Numbered from the stretch's first letter, positions 19,348 to 28,951 are shown. The stretch: DNA of 64,000 nt from Candida dubliniensis CD36 (GCF_000026945.1 NC_012866.1:62001-126000); one strand, 5' to 3'. Numbers and translations: made by a program. The notes: generated from the letters alone by a model not told the origin.

Positions 19348-20349
19348 ATGTCATTACACATCAGTCCTTTTTCTGTGGCAACTAACGCTCTTGTTCTTTC
19401 CTTAGCAGGTATAACTTCTGGTCAAAACCTTGGTGGTCTCGATACACCCCCTCAAGCAAATACAGACACTACTACGGATACCACCAAAACAACAGAAAAC
19501 ACTAGCAGTATATTGATCAAAACAGATGTGTCAAATTCCCAAGACACTGCCGGTAAAACCACAGCGCAAAGTACCACCGATCAAAAAGCTACTCAGGATA
19601 CAACCACAACACAAGGAACCTCGAAAGCAGAAAAAGAGTCCGCGGATCAAACCAAATCATCGCAAACAGTTCAAACAACAAAAATCACTCAAACCCAAAT
19701 AGAAACCTCAACTACTCAAGTGGTGGAAACTATCCAGGCACTGTTGGGTGACACTACTCATCAAAGCCAACAAGTATTAACAAAACAAAGCACAATTACT
19801 GCTGCTGGCACACAAACAACATTGGTGACTCAAACATTAGTAGTGGTTGATGGCCAACTGCAAAAGCATTCTACAGTTACTTTACAAAGTGCAAGTGAAG
19901 TGTCTCCAATTACACCAAATGAGTCAACAACCTTATGGGGGGAGCCTTCCACCACTCAGTTGAGCAGTGGTTCCTTAGGCAAATATGGTGGTGCCACGCC
20001 CGTTACGGAAAATGAGTCAACGACAATCTGGTGGATTCCAAGCACCCAAATCACATCTTCGACCACCTCTGGTATTACAAGTGCCAAAGACAGTACACAA
20101 AGAAGTAATAGTGGTTCTAGTACGAAATCTTCTGGAGGATCAAGCGACACAAAAAGTGTTTGGATCGCTACTGCAGGTTCTGACTTTGCCTCCCAATCAA
20201 ATTCTGATTCAAAATCAACTGCTTCACGTAATAGCTCATCGGATGCTTCACGGCAAACAGGTATGATAGGTAGTAAAGACCTCACGTGGAAAAAGACATT
20301 ATTGTGTGGTGGGGTTATCGGTGTCAGCTTGATACTTAATTTATTGTAG
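19348..20349 (+). CDS. Ser/Thr-rich surface protein, probable GPI anchor
   Basis: 333 residues. The N-terminus has a weak signal peptide (ATNALVLSLAGITSG) and the C-terminus a hydrophobic tail (TLLCGGVIGVSLILNLL) preceded by small residues, consistent with GPI attachment. The body is rich in Thr, Ser and Gln with almost no folded character. Two similar blocks occur around residues 193 and 219, each with an NESTT(L/I)W core followed by PST, which may be a degenerate repeat. I recognise no catalytic domain. The gene lies between FAR1 and a Gfd2-like gene, both on the plus strand. Function is unknown; a cell-wall or adhesin-like role is a guess. Confidence 0.7.
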   Translation: MSLHISPFSVATNALVLSLAGITSGQNLGGLDTPPQANTDTTTDTTKTTENTSSILIKTDVSNSQDTAGKTTAQSTTDQKATQDTTTTQGTSKAEKESADQTKSSQTVQTTKITQTQIETSTTQVVETIQALLGDTTHQSQQVLTKQSTITAAGTQTTLVTQTLVVVDGQLQKHSTVTLQSASEVSPITPNESTTLWGEPSTTQLSSGSLGKYGGATPVTENESTTIWWIPSTQITSSTTSGITSAKDSTQRSNSGSSTKSSGGSSDTKSVWIATAGSDFASQSNSDSKSTASRNSSSDASRQTGMIGSKDLTWKKTLLCGGVIGVSLILNLL

Positions 20350-20495
20350 ATTATTGTATAGAGAATTTGTTAATCAGTACACACACACATCTCTCTTAAT
20401 GCGAAGTTGAACATTTTCTTTTTTTTTTTTTTTTTAGGTTGTTGTTGATTCTTCTTCATTACAACTCAAGAATCCAACAACATACACCTGACATT

Positions 20496-21623
20496 ATGAC
20501 AGGCTTACCAGACCCACAGGAGAACGGAAAAAGTAGAAAAGCGAAAAACCAAATAGAGGTAGGTAGACATTATCCAAACGATAAGAAACCTACATACGTG
20601 ATATCCAAGGAACACCTACAGGAAGTGACGTCGCACTTGGAAACACTACCCCAGTTTCAAACACTCGAAGATGAGCCTCTAGCTAATCATATTGCATATG
20701 AAAGTATAGTTGATAAATATGCTAGTGAAAATGGAAATTTCAAAACCAATCCTCGACTAGCAGACCCCAGAACGAGAAACACCTTGCTCGAATTAATGAA
20801 AGATGTGTATGGAAGAAAATCAGTATTGTTCGCTCTCGATGTGGAAGCATGGGAGCTAGATACAAATATTGTAACGGAAATAGGTATTGCAATTTACGAT
20901 CCTCGGGGTCAAGCTAGTTCTTTAATGCCTGCAACCATTCAACTTCATATTCGTATAAAAGAACACTTAACTAGAACCAATGGGAAGTACGTACCTCATC
21001 ACGCACACAATTTCAATGGGAATACTTCTTATATAATGAGCGAGTATGAAGCTGCAACATTAACACAAAGCTTGATTAATTTTTATTTCATCTCGGCCGA
21101 GAAAAAGGGCACTGGGTGTTATTTAGTAGGACATGATTTAAAAGGAGATGTAAAGTGGATGAACTCCTTGGGTGTGACGTTTCCATCGCAATTCAAATCT
21201 TTGGACACAAACCACTTGTTCAGGATATCTCATGGGAAAGAAAATATAAGTTTAAAACGAGCACTAGCTTTTGTTCAAATACCTTTTGCTTACTTACACA
21301 ACGCTGGGAACGATGCATACTACACACTATTGTTGGCCATGAAACTATGTGACCCATATTCAAGGGTTAGGTACAGATTGGATGTCTTGATAAATGTTGA
21401 AACATATCCAGTATTAACAAAGGAAGAGAAGAACGAGAGAAAAAAGAGGCGGCGTCAGGCAAGATTGGAGGCAATAGCAAGAGGCGAACATGTCGAAGAA
21501 GAACACCAAAAACAGCAAGCCTCAAAACAGACAACGAAAAAGTCCAATAGGAAAAAACTAACCTGTGAGTCTATTGAACTAGAAAGTGCTATTGAGGTCT
21601 TTGAAGCTATGTTTAAACAATAA
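20496..21623 (+). CDS. Gfd2/YDR514C-type DEDD exonuclease-fold protein, copy 1
   Basis: 375 residues from the ATG at 20496; the frame runs back to a TTG in a T-rich leader. The ribonuclease-H-like fold has all DEDDh marks: exo I Asp115-Val-Glu117 (FALDVEAWE), exo II Asp218 (VGHDLKGD), exo III His268 and Asp273 (LHNAGNDAYYTLL). The C-terminus is a basic, Lys/Arg-rich tail with KKRRRQARLE, suggesting RNA binding or nuclear targeting. The family includes S. cerevisiae Gfd2, a multicopy suppressor linked to the mRNA export helicase Dbp5, and its relative YDR514C; the biochemical role is not established. The last 11 bp overlap the 3' end of TEL2. A paralogue lies on the other side of TEL2. Confidence 0.75.
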   Translation: MTGLPDPQENGKSRKAKNQIEVGRHYPNDKKPTYVISKEHLQEVTSHLETLPQFQTLEDEPLANHIAYESIVDKYASENGNFKTNPRLADPRTRNTLLELMKDVYGRKSVLFALDVEAWELDTNIVTEIGIAIYDPRGQASSLMPATIQLHIRIKEHLTRTNGKYVPHHAHNFNGNTSYIMSEYEAATLTQSLINFYFISAEKKGTGCYLVGHDLKGDVKWMNSLGVTFPSQFKSLDTNHLFRISHGKENISLKRALAFVQIPFAYLHNAGNDAYYTLLLAMKLCDPYSRVRYRLDVLINVETYPVLTKEEKNERKKRRRQARLEAIARGEHVEEEHQKQQASKQTTKKSNRKKLTCESIELESAIEVFEAMFKQ

Positions 21624-24057
21624 TACTACTAGATCGATCCATTATGGTTCTGTTAAAACTAGACTCTAGTTTTTGTAATCTTAGCAATAACCCAGCCGCA
21701 ACACTCTTTAGTTTGTCATCAACCAACAAATCCCATGACACCGACAACCAGTTTTGAATGAAAACTATTTCGTCATTGTGATTAGTTACTAAAAACTCGG
21801 CGTTAGATACTTCACAAACTATCAAAACACCAGTAACTATGCTCTCGACCACAGGTGTCGCCTCTAACGAAATCTTTCGAAGAACATTGCAACTCAAAAT
21901 TAAAAACTCCTTAACCATATCGTTTAATTGAGTTGACAGAGGATAAGCACAGTGTATTAACAACGCCACAGTCTTGATATAGTGGCCAATAAAAACTGGA
22001 GAGTAGTGTCCGATATCTATGGTGCCTGCTTCGTACCATACATTGAGCAAGGGGAAAAAGAATAACTTGCCAATAATAGTATAAAAATCTTTTGTTATTG
22101 GAGTCTCAGTCGATTTGGCTGGTCGCTTTAATCTTGACGAAATCCTGACTAGTTTGCCCGCTCCCAACAATTGGTCTTGAGCTTCAGCTGATGCTTCGGC
22201 CAATAATTCTTTCTGTACTTCATGTTCAATAAAATCAATGTACTTGGAACCACCCTCCAACTCAAGGTACTTTCTGTGTAAAGCTTCTGGTAAAGTCTGC
22301 GACGGGAAGCCTGTTGTGCTGAATGAACTTTGTATTGTGTCGTCTTTGAGCCCTTTCAACTGTCGAGCAGCCAATAAAGTTGCAGATAAGATTAACACTC
22401 TCTGTTGTAACGAATAGTCGCCAGTTAATAGCAAATTGAACATATATACGGTAATATTGGGATTAGTAACAATTACAGCAACCATATTATTAAGTTTCAA
22501 CTCATTAAAATCTTTATGATCAAAATGGTTATCTAGCCCGATTAACAAAGTTAGCAATTCTTCCAGATGAAAATGAACTTCTGTCCCATAACGATATTTC
22601 TGGTGGAGTAGGGTGGGTCCTTTGAGTAATGCCTTTCTTTGCATTTCATATGCGTTTTGTTTGCTGGTGTCAACATTTAGGTATTCTATCAATTGCTTGA
22701 CATATATTGGATCGGCAACTTCTGCTTGCGGTGGCAAGCTGTCATCGTCATCTGAGTCGTGATTGATGTCCTGCTTGCTCTCAACCTTGATTGGGGAAGT
22801 TGTTTCTTTAAGCTTTAATGCCTTCCAACAATCGTGCCCTGGTAATTCTGTGGTAGCCACAATTGGCACAATCAACGAAGAATAGGTATCTACCTCTGGC
22901 GCCAATGAGAATATCTTTTGTTCTCCATTTAGTTCACAAACATAGTCGACCAAAACCACACCCAATGCCTTGATGTTATTTGAAAATGACAGTAATCTGT
23001 TGTTAATAGCATTCAAAAATAGTTTGTTTGTGAGTAATTCTCTAATGAATGCTGAACCTTTTCGTCGGCCAACTAGCTGCATAATCATAAATGTTCTCGA
23101 TTCTTGAATGGAAATAGGCTCATTTTTTATAAACGAGCGGTTAGACCATTTTGCAATCAATTTGCTTATCAAAGAATCAGTTGTATCATCAGGACACTTG
23201 GTAAGAATCATGGCAACAAGTTGGGTTAGGCTTTTATTGGCAGTTTGGATAATTGATTCTATCACCATTTCATCAAATAGGTCAGATGTAAAACTGAGCA
23301 AATTAAACAACGCATTTAGATTTGAATTTCGAACAAGGCGTACAACATAATTATTGAGTAGACCTTTTAGGTAGTCCTTCTTTTGAAACTTTTTCATGGA
23401 ATGGAAAGATTGAACAAAATAGTCCCAAGTGGACTCTTTGAAAAATATGTCATAAAATTTAATCATGGAGATATCCCCAAATTTAAGAATCGAGTGTAGA
23501 AATTCTCCAGTAATGTCACTCCCCGTATTGGATTGATAGAGTTTTAGCAATGAGTTAGATAGATATTCAATATAGCCACCAGTATGTTTAAAACACTCGT
23601 TTGTAATTTCAACATTCGATAGAGTTGATGCTTCATTCACAATTGCCAACGCCCTCCCTTTAAAGATAAGCTTGTTGATTTCCTTTACTTCAACAGGAGT
23701 AGGGTTAACTTTAATCAATTTCACAACCAATTCCTCGTTGAATACATGTTGCAAAATAGTCAAATATAAATGTAATTGTTCTTTACTTGTGGAGATTCTA
23801 TTTAGAAGATTTCCTAACCCAATCAACGTTTGAAACGTTTGAATCAAGATCTTAAAATCTGAATGTGGAAGTGAATCGAATAGTTGCGGTATGGTGAAAT
23901 CAAGCAATGCAGTTATATACGAGAAAGAAGGGTTGTACAAATTATCCATCAATATCTCATGAACTCTCTCTATACTTGGACAATTCTTTAACTCGTTGAT
24001 ATCTTTCTCCATATTTGACTGTGGTTTGTAGTGACGGTAACAGGTGTAAGTGGCCAT
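21613..24057 (-). CDS. TEL2: Tel2, PIKK maturation factor
   Basis: 814 residues if translation starts at the ATG at 24057 (MATYTCYRHY); a later ATG at 24012 (MEKDINELK) is also possible. The frame extends upstream through a poly-Phe stretch that comes from a promoter A/T tract and is rejected. The protein is alpha-helical throughout. The conserved C-terminal Tel2 region contains QQRVLILSATLLAARQLKG, and an acidic linker (DSDDDDSLPP) lies near residue 460. Tel2 works with Tti1 and Tti2 to fold and stabilise ATM, ATR, TOR and related kinases, and affects telomere length. The promoter is squeezed into 98 bp shared with the divergent Gfd2-like copy 2. Confidence 0.85.
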   Translation of the reverse strand: MATYTCYRHYKPQSNMEKDINELKNCPSIERVHEILMDNLYNPSFSYITALLDFTIPQLFDSLPHSDFKILIQTFQTLIGLGNLLNRISTSKEQLHLYLTILQHVFNEELVVKLIKVNPTPVEVKEINKLIFKGRALAIVNEASTLSNVEITNECFKHTGGYIEYLSNSLLKLYQSNTGSDITGEFLHSILKFGDISMIKFYDIFFKESTWDYFVQSFHSMKKFQKKDYLKGLLNNYVVRLVRNSNLNALFNLLSFTSDLFDEMVIESIIQTANKSLTQLVAMILTKCPDDTTDSLISKLIAKWSNRSFIKNEPISIQESRTFMIMQLVGRRKGSAFIRELLTNKLFLNAINNRLLSFSNNIKALGVVLVDYVCELNGEQKIFSLAPEVDTYSSLIVPIVATTELPGHDCWKALKLKETTSPIKVESKQDINHDSDDDDSLPPQAEVADPIYVKQLIEYLNVDTSKQNAYEMQRKALLKGPTLLHQKYRYGTEVHFHLEELLTLLIGLDNHFDHKDFNELKLNNMVAVIVTNPNITVYMFNLLLTGDYSLQQRVLILSATLLAARQLKGLKDDTIQSSFSTTGFPSQTLPEALHRKYLELEGGSKYIDFIEHEVQKELLAEASAEAQDQLLGAGKLVRISSRLKRPAKSTETPITKDFYTIIGKLFFFPLLNVWYEAGTIDIGHYSPVFIGHYIKTVALLIHCAYPLSTQLNDMVKEFLILSCNVLRKISLEATPVVESIVTGVLIVCEVSNAEFLVTNHNDEIVFIQNWLSVSWDLLVDDKLKSVAAGLLLRLQKLESSFNRTIMDRSSSIIV

Positions 24058-24155
24058 ACTGTTGATTTTCCACACCAACAATCTTGAAAAAAATGCGAGA
24101 AAAAAAAAAAAAAAAAAGTACATATTCCAATGTTTAATCACATCATCACCCAACC

Positions 24156-25112
24156 ATGTATAGATCCAGTCCTTTCAAAACATTTGTGAGAACCAAAGCT
24201 GAATATGTGAAAAATACCAAATTTGGGTCTAAACCAGTCCAGTTCTCAAAGTTTAAAAAACTTGTACCCAAGACATACACGTTTCATCCCTATGAACCAG
24301 CCAAGAAGGTGGAAATCACGCCTAGCTTGCAGCAATTGAAGAACCAAATACATTCTGGGAAAGAAATCACCAAAAAGCAATATCTAAATAGTCTTCATTT
24401 CAAATTTCAAGAAGGTAAAGAGGAAAACTCGTTAGAATATCTAAAACAGTGCATCAGTCTAATCAATTCAGGGAAACCATTAATTGCCATGGATTGTGAG
24501 TCGTACGAAAGGAACCATCTGCAAGTGACAGAAATTGGAGTGGCGCTTATGAACTACCGAAATCTGACAGTTCCGCAAATTAAAACGATTCACGTTGTTG
24601 TAAAAGAGCATTTCAAAAAGCGAAATACCTTGTATGTGCCCGACAAGAAAGATCAATTCATGGGCGGGACATCATTTGTTATGACTGAAAACAAAACCCG
24701 TATATTTTTACAAAAATTGCTTGATAAATACATAGATCAAATGGATGGAATATTTGTTGGGCACCAAGTGTCGTCTGAATTGAGATATTTTAAAAGTATT
24801 GGGGTTAACTGCAAACCAGACGTTCATACAATCGATACAATGAAACTAATGCAGTTGAGCAAAAGTGGAGGTAATTCTCTATGGGCAACATTACGGGAAC
24901 TTGATATCCCGTACGGTCATTTGCATAATGCGGGTAACGACGCTTACTTTACATTGTTAGCGGCTTTATCGTTATGTGATCCCGTAGTAAGAATTGATAA
25001 GAATTTAGACATATACATGGACTCACCCTATAAAGGTAAAAAGGCAACACATGATGATAGTTCGACTTATTTTATAGTTGAAGATATTGAAAAGATTATA
25101 GAAAGTTTATAG
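24156..25112 (+). CDS. Gfd2/YDR514C-type DEDD exonuclease-fold protein, copy 2
   Basis: 318 residues. It has the same fold as the gene at 20496, with shared landmarks: exo I Asp113-Cys-Glu115 (AMDCESYE), the region VKEHFKKRNTLYVP, and exo III His257 and Asp262 in LHNAGNDAYFTLL. The exo II aspartate is replaced by glutamate (GHQVSSE, Glu208), which may weaken or abolish metal binding. The first 45 residues are basic and Ser/Thr-rich, possibly a targeting sequence, and the long basic tail of copy 1 is missing. The ATG at 24156 lies only 98 bp from the TEL2 start on the other strand. Function is not known beyond family resemblance. Confidence 0.75.
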   Translation: MYRSSPFKTFVRTKAEYVKNTKFGSKPVQFSKFKKLVPKTYTFHPYEPAKKVEITPSLQQLKNQIHSGKEITKKQYLNSLHFKFQEGKEENSLEYLKQCISLINSGKPLIAMDCESYERNHLQVTEIGVALMNYRNLTVPQIKTIHVVVKEHFKKRNTLYVPDKKDQFMGGTSFVMTENKTRIFLQKLLDKYIDQMDGIFVGHQVSSELRYFKSIGVNCKPDVHTIDTMKLMQLSKSGGNSLWATLRELDIPYGHLHNAGNDAYFTLLAALSLCDPVVRIDKNLDIYMDSPYKGKKATHDDSSTYFIVEDIEKIIESL

Positions 25113-25338
25113 AAAATATATGGGCGTGCCATATTGTAATTGGTGTGTCAGATTTTGTGTAATATTCATTGTTTGTTTGTTTATCTTTTCCTCTTTTGTA
25201 AGCAATTTTAGATTTTAGGGTTATAGAATTTTATCTCGCCCATCTTTGCTCAATCTTCTTGTTTTTTTTTTTTTTTTTTTAAACGAACTTCCAAAACTAT
25301 ATTCTGTCTTGCTTTTCCATATCTTCATTAGTATTATC

Positions 25339-27105
25339 ATGATTGAGGAAGACGAATATACATCTTTACTATCGAGACGTCCGTCCCACAGTTTTCTTGA
25401 TACTCCAATAGGCTCTTTTAAAGGACCCAATTCATTACACAACTTTGCAAGTTCCTTTACCAGGGCCCAGTCATTTGCTGCCAACAAAATTGATAATTCC
25501 ATTCATAAAAAAAGATCCTTTTTTGTTAGTGGTGATGGTGGAACCGTTGAAGATGACGAAACTTTTGACCCCGAGTTATTAGTTCCCTCGTATCGTGGTG
25601 AAAGATTAAGCACCGTCATGCACGACATTCAGAGCAGAAACCAATTATTTATGAACCCTCCCAACCAGTTAGACCAGAGTGTTTCTCCCAACAATGATGT
25701 GTTTTTCCACGACGATGTAGTTAATGCATTGAACGAATCTAGATCAAGACAGAATTCGACATTTGGCAATTCACAATTTAAACACAGAATATACTCGGCC
25801 CCGTCCTTTTCGAGCTTTAGATCTTCAATATCGGCTGCCACTACACCTTCAATTTTCCAGGTCAGAAAAATAGAAGACGAAGACGGTAATGTTGTGACTG
25901 TATTGGCTGGTCAATCAACTGCCCCACAAACAATTTTCAATTCTGTTAATGTTTTGATAGGCGTGGGTCTTTTAGCTTTACCAGTGGGATTAATGAAAGC
26001 AGGATGGATTTATGGTATTCCTATTTTGTTGATTTGTGGTTTAACAACCTATTGGACGGCTTGCTTACTCTCAAAAGCAATGGACACTGACGACACTATT
26101 ATGACGTATGCTGACTTGGGATATGCTGCATATGGCTCAATGGCCAAGTTGGTCATATCTGTGCTTTTTTCTATTGACTTGTTGGGTGCTGGTGTATCCT
26201 TGATTGTTTTGTTTAGTGATTCCTTATATGCATTATTGGGGGATGACGAAGTTTGGACAAGGACCTGTTTCAAAATATTGAGTTTCATTGTGCTAACACC
26301 GTTTACATTTGTTCCCTTGCCCGTTTTGTCAATTATATCGTTATTTGGTATACTTTCTACAATTTCAATTACCATTTTGGTGATGGTATGTGGTTTGATT
26401 AAACCAACTGCGCCAGGATCATTGTTGGAGACAATGCCAACAAACTTATATCCCAAATCGGTGCCCGATTTGCTTTTAGCCATTGGGATCTTGATGGCAC
26501 CGTTTGGTGGACATGCCATTTTCCCTAATTTAAAATCAGATATGAGGCACCCATACAAGTTTACACAGACACTACGCTCTACATACTCAATCACCTTGCT
26601 AACCGATTGCTCAATGGCGGTGTTGGGATTTTTAATGTTTGGACAAAACTGTAGTAACGAAGTCACCAACACATTATTAACGACCACGGGGTATCCGAAG
26701 TGGTGTTATCCCTTAATTAGTGGGTTAATTTGTTTAGTCCCATTAGCCAAAACACCATTGAACGCCAAGCCCATTATCTCAACATTGGATGTTTTATTTG
26801 GAGTCGACAATATTAGCACAAACAAGATAAGAGAGACAGTGAATTCGTTAGGAAGATTTGTGATTAGAATTGGTGTTAATGCTGTTTTTGTTGCGTTGGC
26901 CATTTTGTTCCCCGAGTTTGATAAAATTATTGGAATGCTCGGAGCATCTATTTGTTTTATTATCTGTATTATTTTGCCATGCTTATTTTATGTTCGATTA
27001 TGTGGCTCCAAAATTAGAGGTTTGGAAAGATTTATGGTTTATTCCGCTATTTTCATTTCCTGCGTATTAGCAAGTACCGCAACTTGGGCAGTCCTTAATT
27101 ATTGA
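25339..27105 (+). CDS. AVT1: Vacuolar amino-acid transporter Avt1-like
   Basis: 588 residues from the ATG at 25339; the open frame begins at a TTG in a T-rich leader. About 170 polar residues, Ser-rich and acidic, form the cytosolic N-terminus. The Aa_trans (AAAP) domain follows, starting STAPQTIFNSVNVLIGVGLL and comprising about eleven membrane segments. Avt1 drives neutral amino acids into the vacuole using the proton gradient. The long N-terminal tail and overall length fit Avt1 better than Avt2-Avt7. The neighbours give no operon-like hint. Confidence 0.85.
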   Translation: MIEEDEYTSLLSRRPSHSFLDTPIGSFKGPNSLHNFASSFTRAQSFAANKIDNSIHKKRSFFVSGDGGTVEDDETFDPELLVPSYRGERLSTVMHDIQSRNQLFMNPPNQLDQSVSPNNDVFFHDDVVNALNESRSRQNSTFGNSQFKHRIYSAPSFSSFRSSISAATTPSIFQVRKIEDEDGNVVTVLAGQSTAPQTIFNSVNVLIGVGLLALPVGLMKAGWIYGIPILLICGLTTYWTACLLSKAMDTDDTIMTYADLGYAAYGSMAKLVISVLFSIDLLGAGVSLIVLFSDSLYALLGDDEVWTRTCFKILSFIVLTPFTFVPLPVLSIISLFGILSTISITILVMVCGLIKPTAPGSLLETMPTNLYPKSVPDLLLAIGILMAPFGGHAIFPNLKSDMRHPYKFTQTLRSTYSITLLTDCSMAVLGFLMFGQNCSNEVTNTLLTTTGYPKWCYPLISGLICLVPLAKTPLNAKPIISTLDVLFGVDNISTNKIRETVNSLGRFVIRIGVNAVFVALAILFPEFDKIIGMLGASICFIICIILPCLFYVRLCGSKIRGLERFMVYSAIFISCVLASTATWAVLNY

Positions 27106-27422
27106 AAAAAACGCTAGGGCTGGTTCGCAAACGCCTTCCTCATTCGGCAAATACGTACGGTTATAAATGTGGTCCCCAATTAGTATTACTAATAAAATTG
27201 ATTTCATTTGATAAGAAATGGAAACATGAAACTGACTTTAAAATAAAGTGTACATATATACATAGCATTCTTGTAAGAATATATCAGGTTATACTTGCAT
27301 AATTCATTCCTTGATTATTGACACTGTCATTGCCCCCCACCCACGCAGAACAGACATAAATATCCCCCCCTCTTTTCCAATCACCAAAAGTTTTATTAGA
27401 CCGCATCAATAACCAGCTAATC
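27106..27422. promoter_or_regulatory. Upstream region of the PaiB-like gene
   Basis: 317 bp. Near the start codon there are C-rich tracts (CCCCCC near 27332-27343 and CCCCCCCT at 27364-27371); the second contains the stress-response element core CCCCT. No gene is seen. Confidence 0.4.
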
Positions 27423-28070
27423 ATGTACATTCCAAAAAAGTATTTGCAAGAAGATTGGGGACAAGTGGAATACTTGATTAAAAACTATCCTTTAGGAACA
27501 ATTGTTACCAATGATGAAAACGGAACAATTATAGCTAACCACATTCCCTTTGTATTGAAAGAAGATCCTGAATCGGGAAAGAAATACTTAATTGCCCATA
27601 TCTCAAAGACAAATCATCAAGTTCCCACTTTAGCTGATTCCGATAATGTCTTGGTTATTTTTCAATCGGCCGATTCCTATATAACTCCAAATTACTACCC
27701 AGGAAAGCCAGAGACACACAAGTATGTGCCAACATGGGATTTTGCTTGTGCTCATATTTACGGTAATTCTAAAATAATTGATGATTTTGATTTCGTAAGA
27801 AGTCAAATCACCTGTTTGACTGATCAGCAAGAAGCTGGGAAGATAGATAGCTGGAAGGTTTCTGATGCTCCAGAAGGGTATTTGAAAGTAAAGCAAAAAG
27901 CCATTACGGGTCTTCAAATCGAAATAAAGTCCACTCAGTGCAAGTACAAGTTTGAGCAAGATATGAAAAATAGAGATATTCAAGGAGTTGTTGATGGCTT
28001 ACAAGAAGATGGAAAAAACCAAGTGTCTCAGTTGGTTAAGGAGTCAAATCTTACAGAATTAGCAAAATAG
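27423..28070 (+). CDS. PaiB-family FMN-binding protein
   Basis: 215 residues, the usual size for the FMN_bind_2/PaiB family. It starts MYIPKKYLQEDW and carries the family stretches YPLGTIVTN, ANHIPF, AHISKTNHQ, VLVIFQSADSYITPNYY and the strongly conserved VPTWDFACAHIYG. The split-barrel fold binds flavin. Bacterial PaiB was described as a negative regulator of sporulation and protease genes, but the fungal role is unknown and may be enzymatic or haem-related. The gene is convergent with the Pab2/Sgn1-like gene. Family membership is firm; function is not. Confidence 0.8.
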   Translation: MYIPKKYLQEDWGQVEYLIKNYPLGTIVTNDENGTIIANHIPFVLKEDPESGKKYLIAHISKTNHQVPTLADSDNVLVIFQSADSYITPNYYPGKPETHKYVPTWDFACAHIYGNSKIIDDFDFVRSQITCLTDQQEAGKIDSWKVSDAPEGYLKVKQKAITGLQIEIKSTQCKYKFEQDMKNRDIQGVVDGLQEDGKNQVSQLVKESNLTELAK

Positions 28071-28303
28071 ATAATTGGGTGGTGTTTTTAACAGTACACG
28101 CAAAGTGTGTGTTGTTATGTAATCCATTTTACTTTTATAGCTAATAATACACGAATAGAACAGTTCTTAGCTTTTCCAAGGGTTTAATTAAATCTTCTAG
28201 TTTCTTTTTTTTTTTTTATAAGCCGATTTGGAGTTATTATGCATCAACAATAACTTTATTGAACCCCCGACTACTAACCTCAAACGTCACTTCATTCATT
28301 TTC

Positions 28304-28867
28304 TCAATATGGGTTGAATCTAGGTCCTCCTCTTGCACCTCTGAAACCACCTCTGCCGCCTCTACCGCCTCTGCCTCTACTACCTCTGAAGTTGCCTCTG
28401 CCTCTTCCAGGAAAGCCTCTTTTCACACTAATACCAGGAATATTTGTTCTTTTTGCCAGAACTTTCAATTGACGTTCTCTGAAAGTTGATCCATCCAACG
28501 TAGCAACAGCTTTGTCTACTGCATCGGTGTCAACAAATTCCAAATATGCAAACCCTTTTGCTTGACCAGTGAATTTGTTTGTCAATATTGTTACTCTGTT
28601 AACAACCCCAGCACTTGAAAAATGTTGTTGCAATTCTAACGGCGTTGAGCCATAATCGACATTACCTATGTATATAGATCTTGCATCTGCGTCCCTTTTC
28701 TCTTCATCAGTTGGATGAGTTATGCCGTTGGTAGATTCTGCACTTAACTGTGAATGAAGTTCCCTCAACTTAGCAGCCTCCTGTTCCATTTGTTCCATTT
28801 TATTCTTTACTTCCTCTGCATTTTCAGGAAGAACTTGTTGGTTTTCAACTGGTATTTGATCAGACAT
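28304..28867 (-). CDS. Pab2/Sgn1-like RRM protein with RGG tail
   Basis: 187 residues from the ATG at 28867; a TTG 15 codons upstream is rejected. A short coiled coil (about residues 22-45, VKNKMEQMEQEAAKLRELHS) precedes one RRM with RNP2 SIYIGNVD and RNP1 KGFAYLEF, and the C-terminus is a glycine-arginine tail of RGRGG/RGGRGG type. This order matches the nuclear poly(A)-binding protein Pab2/PABPN1 of fission yeast and animals, and S. cerevisiae Sgn1. It probably binds poly(A) and acts in mRNA processing or translation; the arginines are likely methylated. Confidence 0.8.
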   Translation of the reverse strand: MSDQIPVENQQVLPENAEEVKNKMEQMEQEAAKLRELHSQLSAESTNGITHPTDEEKRDADARSIYIGNVDYGSTPLELQQHFSSAGVVNRVTILTNKFTGQAKGFAYLEFVDTDAVDKAVATLDGSTFRERQLKVLAKRTNIPGISVKRGFPGRGRGNFRGSRGRGGRGGRGGFRGARGGPRFNPY

Positions 28868-28923
28868 AATGTTTCTTGATAAATTGTTTTTGGCACAACA
28901 GGAAAATTCCAATGATTTTGGTG

Positions 28924-28951
28924 TTTTTTTTTTTTTTTTTTTTTTTTTTTT
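28924..28951. repeat. T28 homopolymer
   Basis: A run of 28 T in the leader of the Pab2/Sgn1-like gene (57 bp upstream of its ATG), one of the longest of many A/T tracts that mark promoters in this window. Confidence 0.85.

Noticed and set aside
20420..20440. Polypyrimidine run ending in TAG before the Gfd2-like copy 1, resembling a 3' splice site
   Set aside because: There is no GTATGT donor or TACTAAC branch site upstream in the short intergenic gap.
24058..24153. N-terminal extension of TEL2 with a poly-Phe stretch
   Set aside because: It is read from the A tract in the 98 bp divergent promoter, and begins at TTG or at an ATG directly before the tract.
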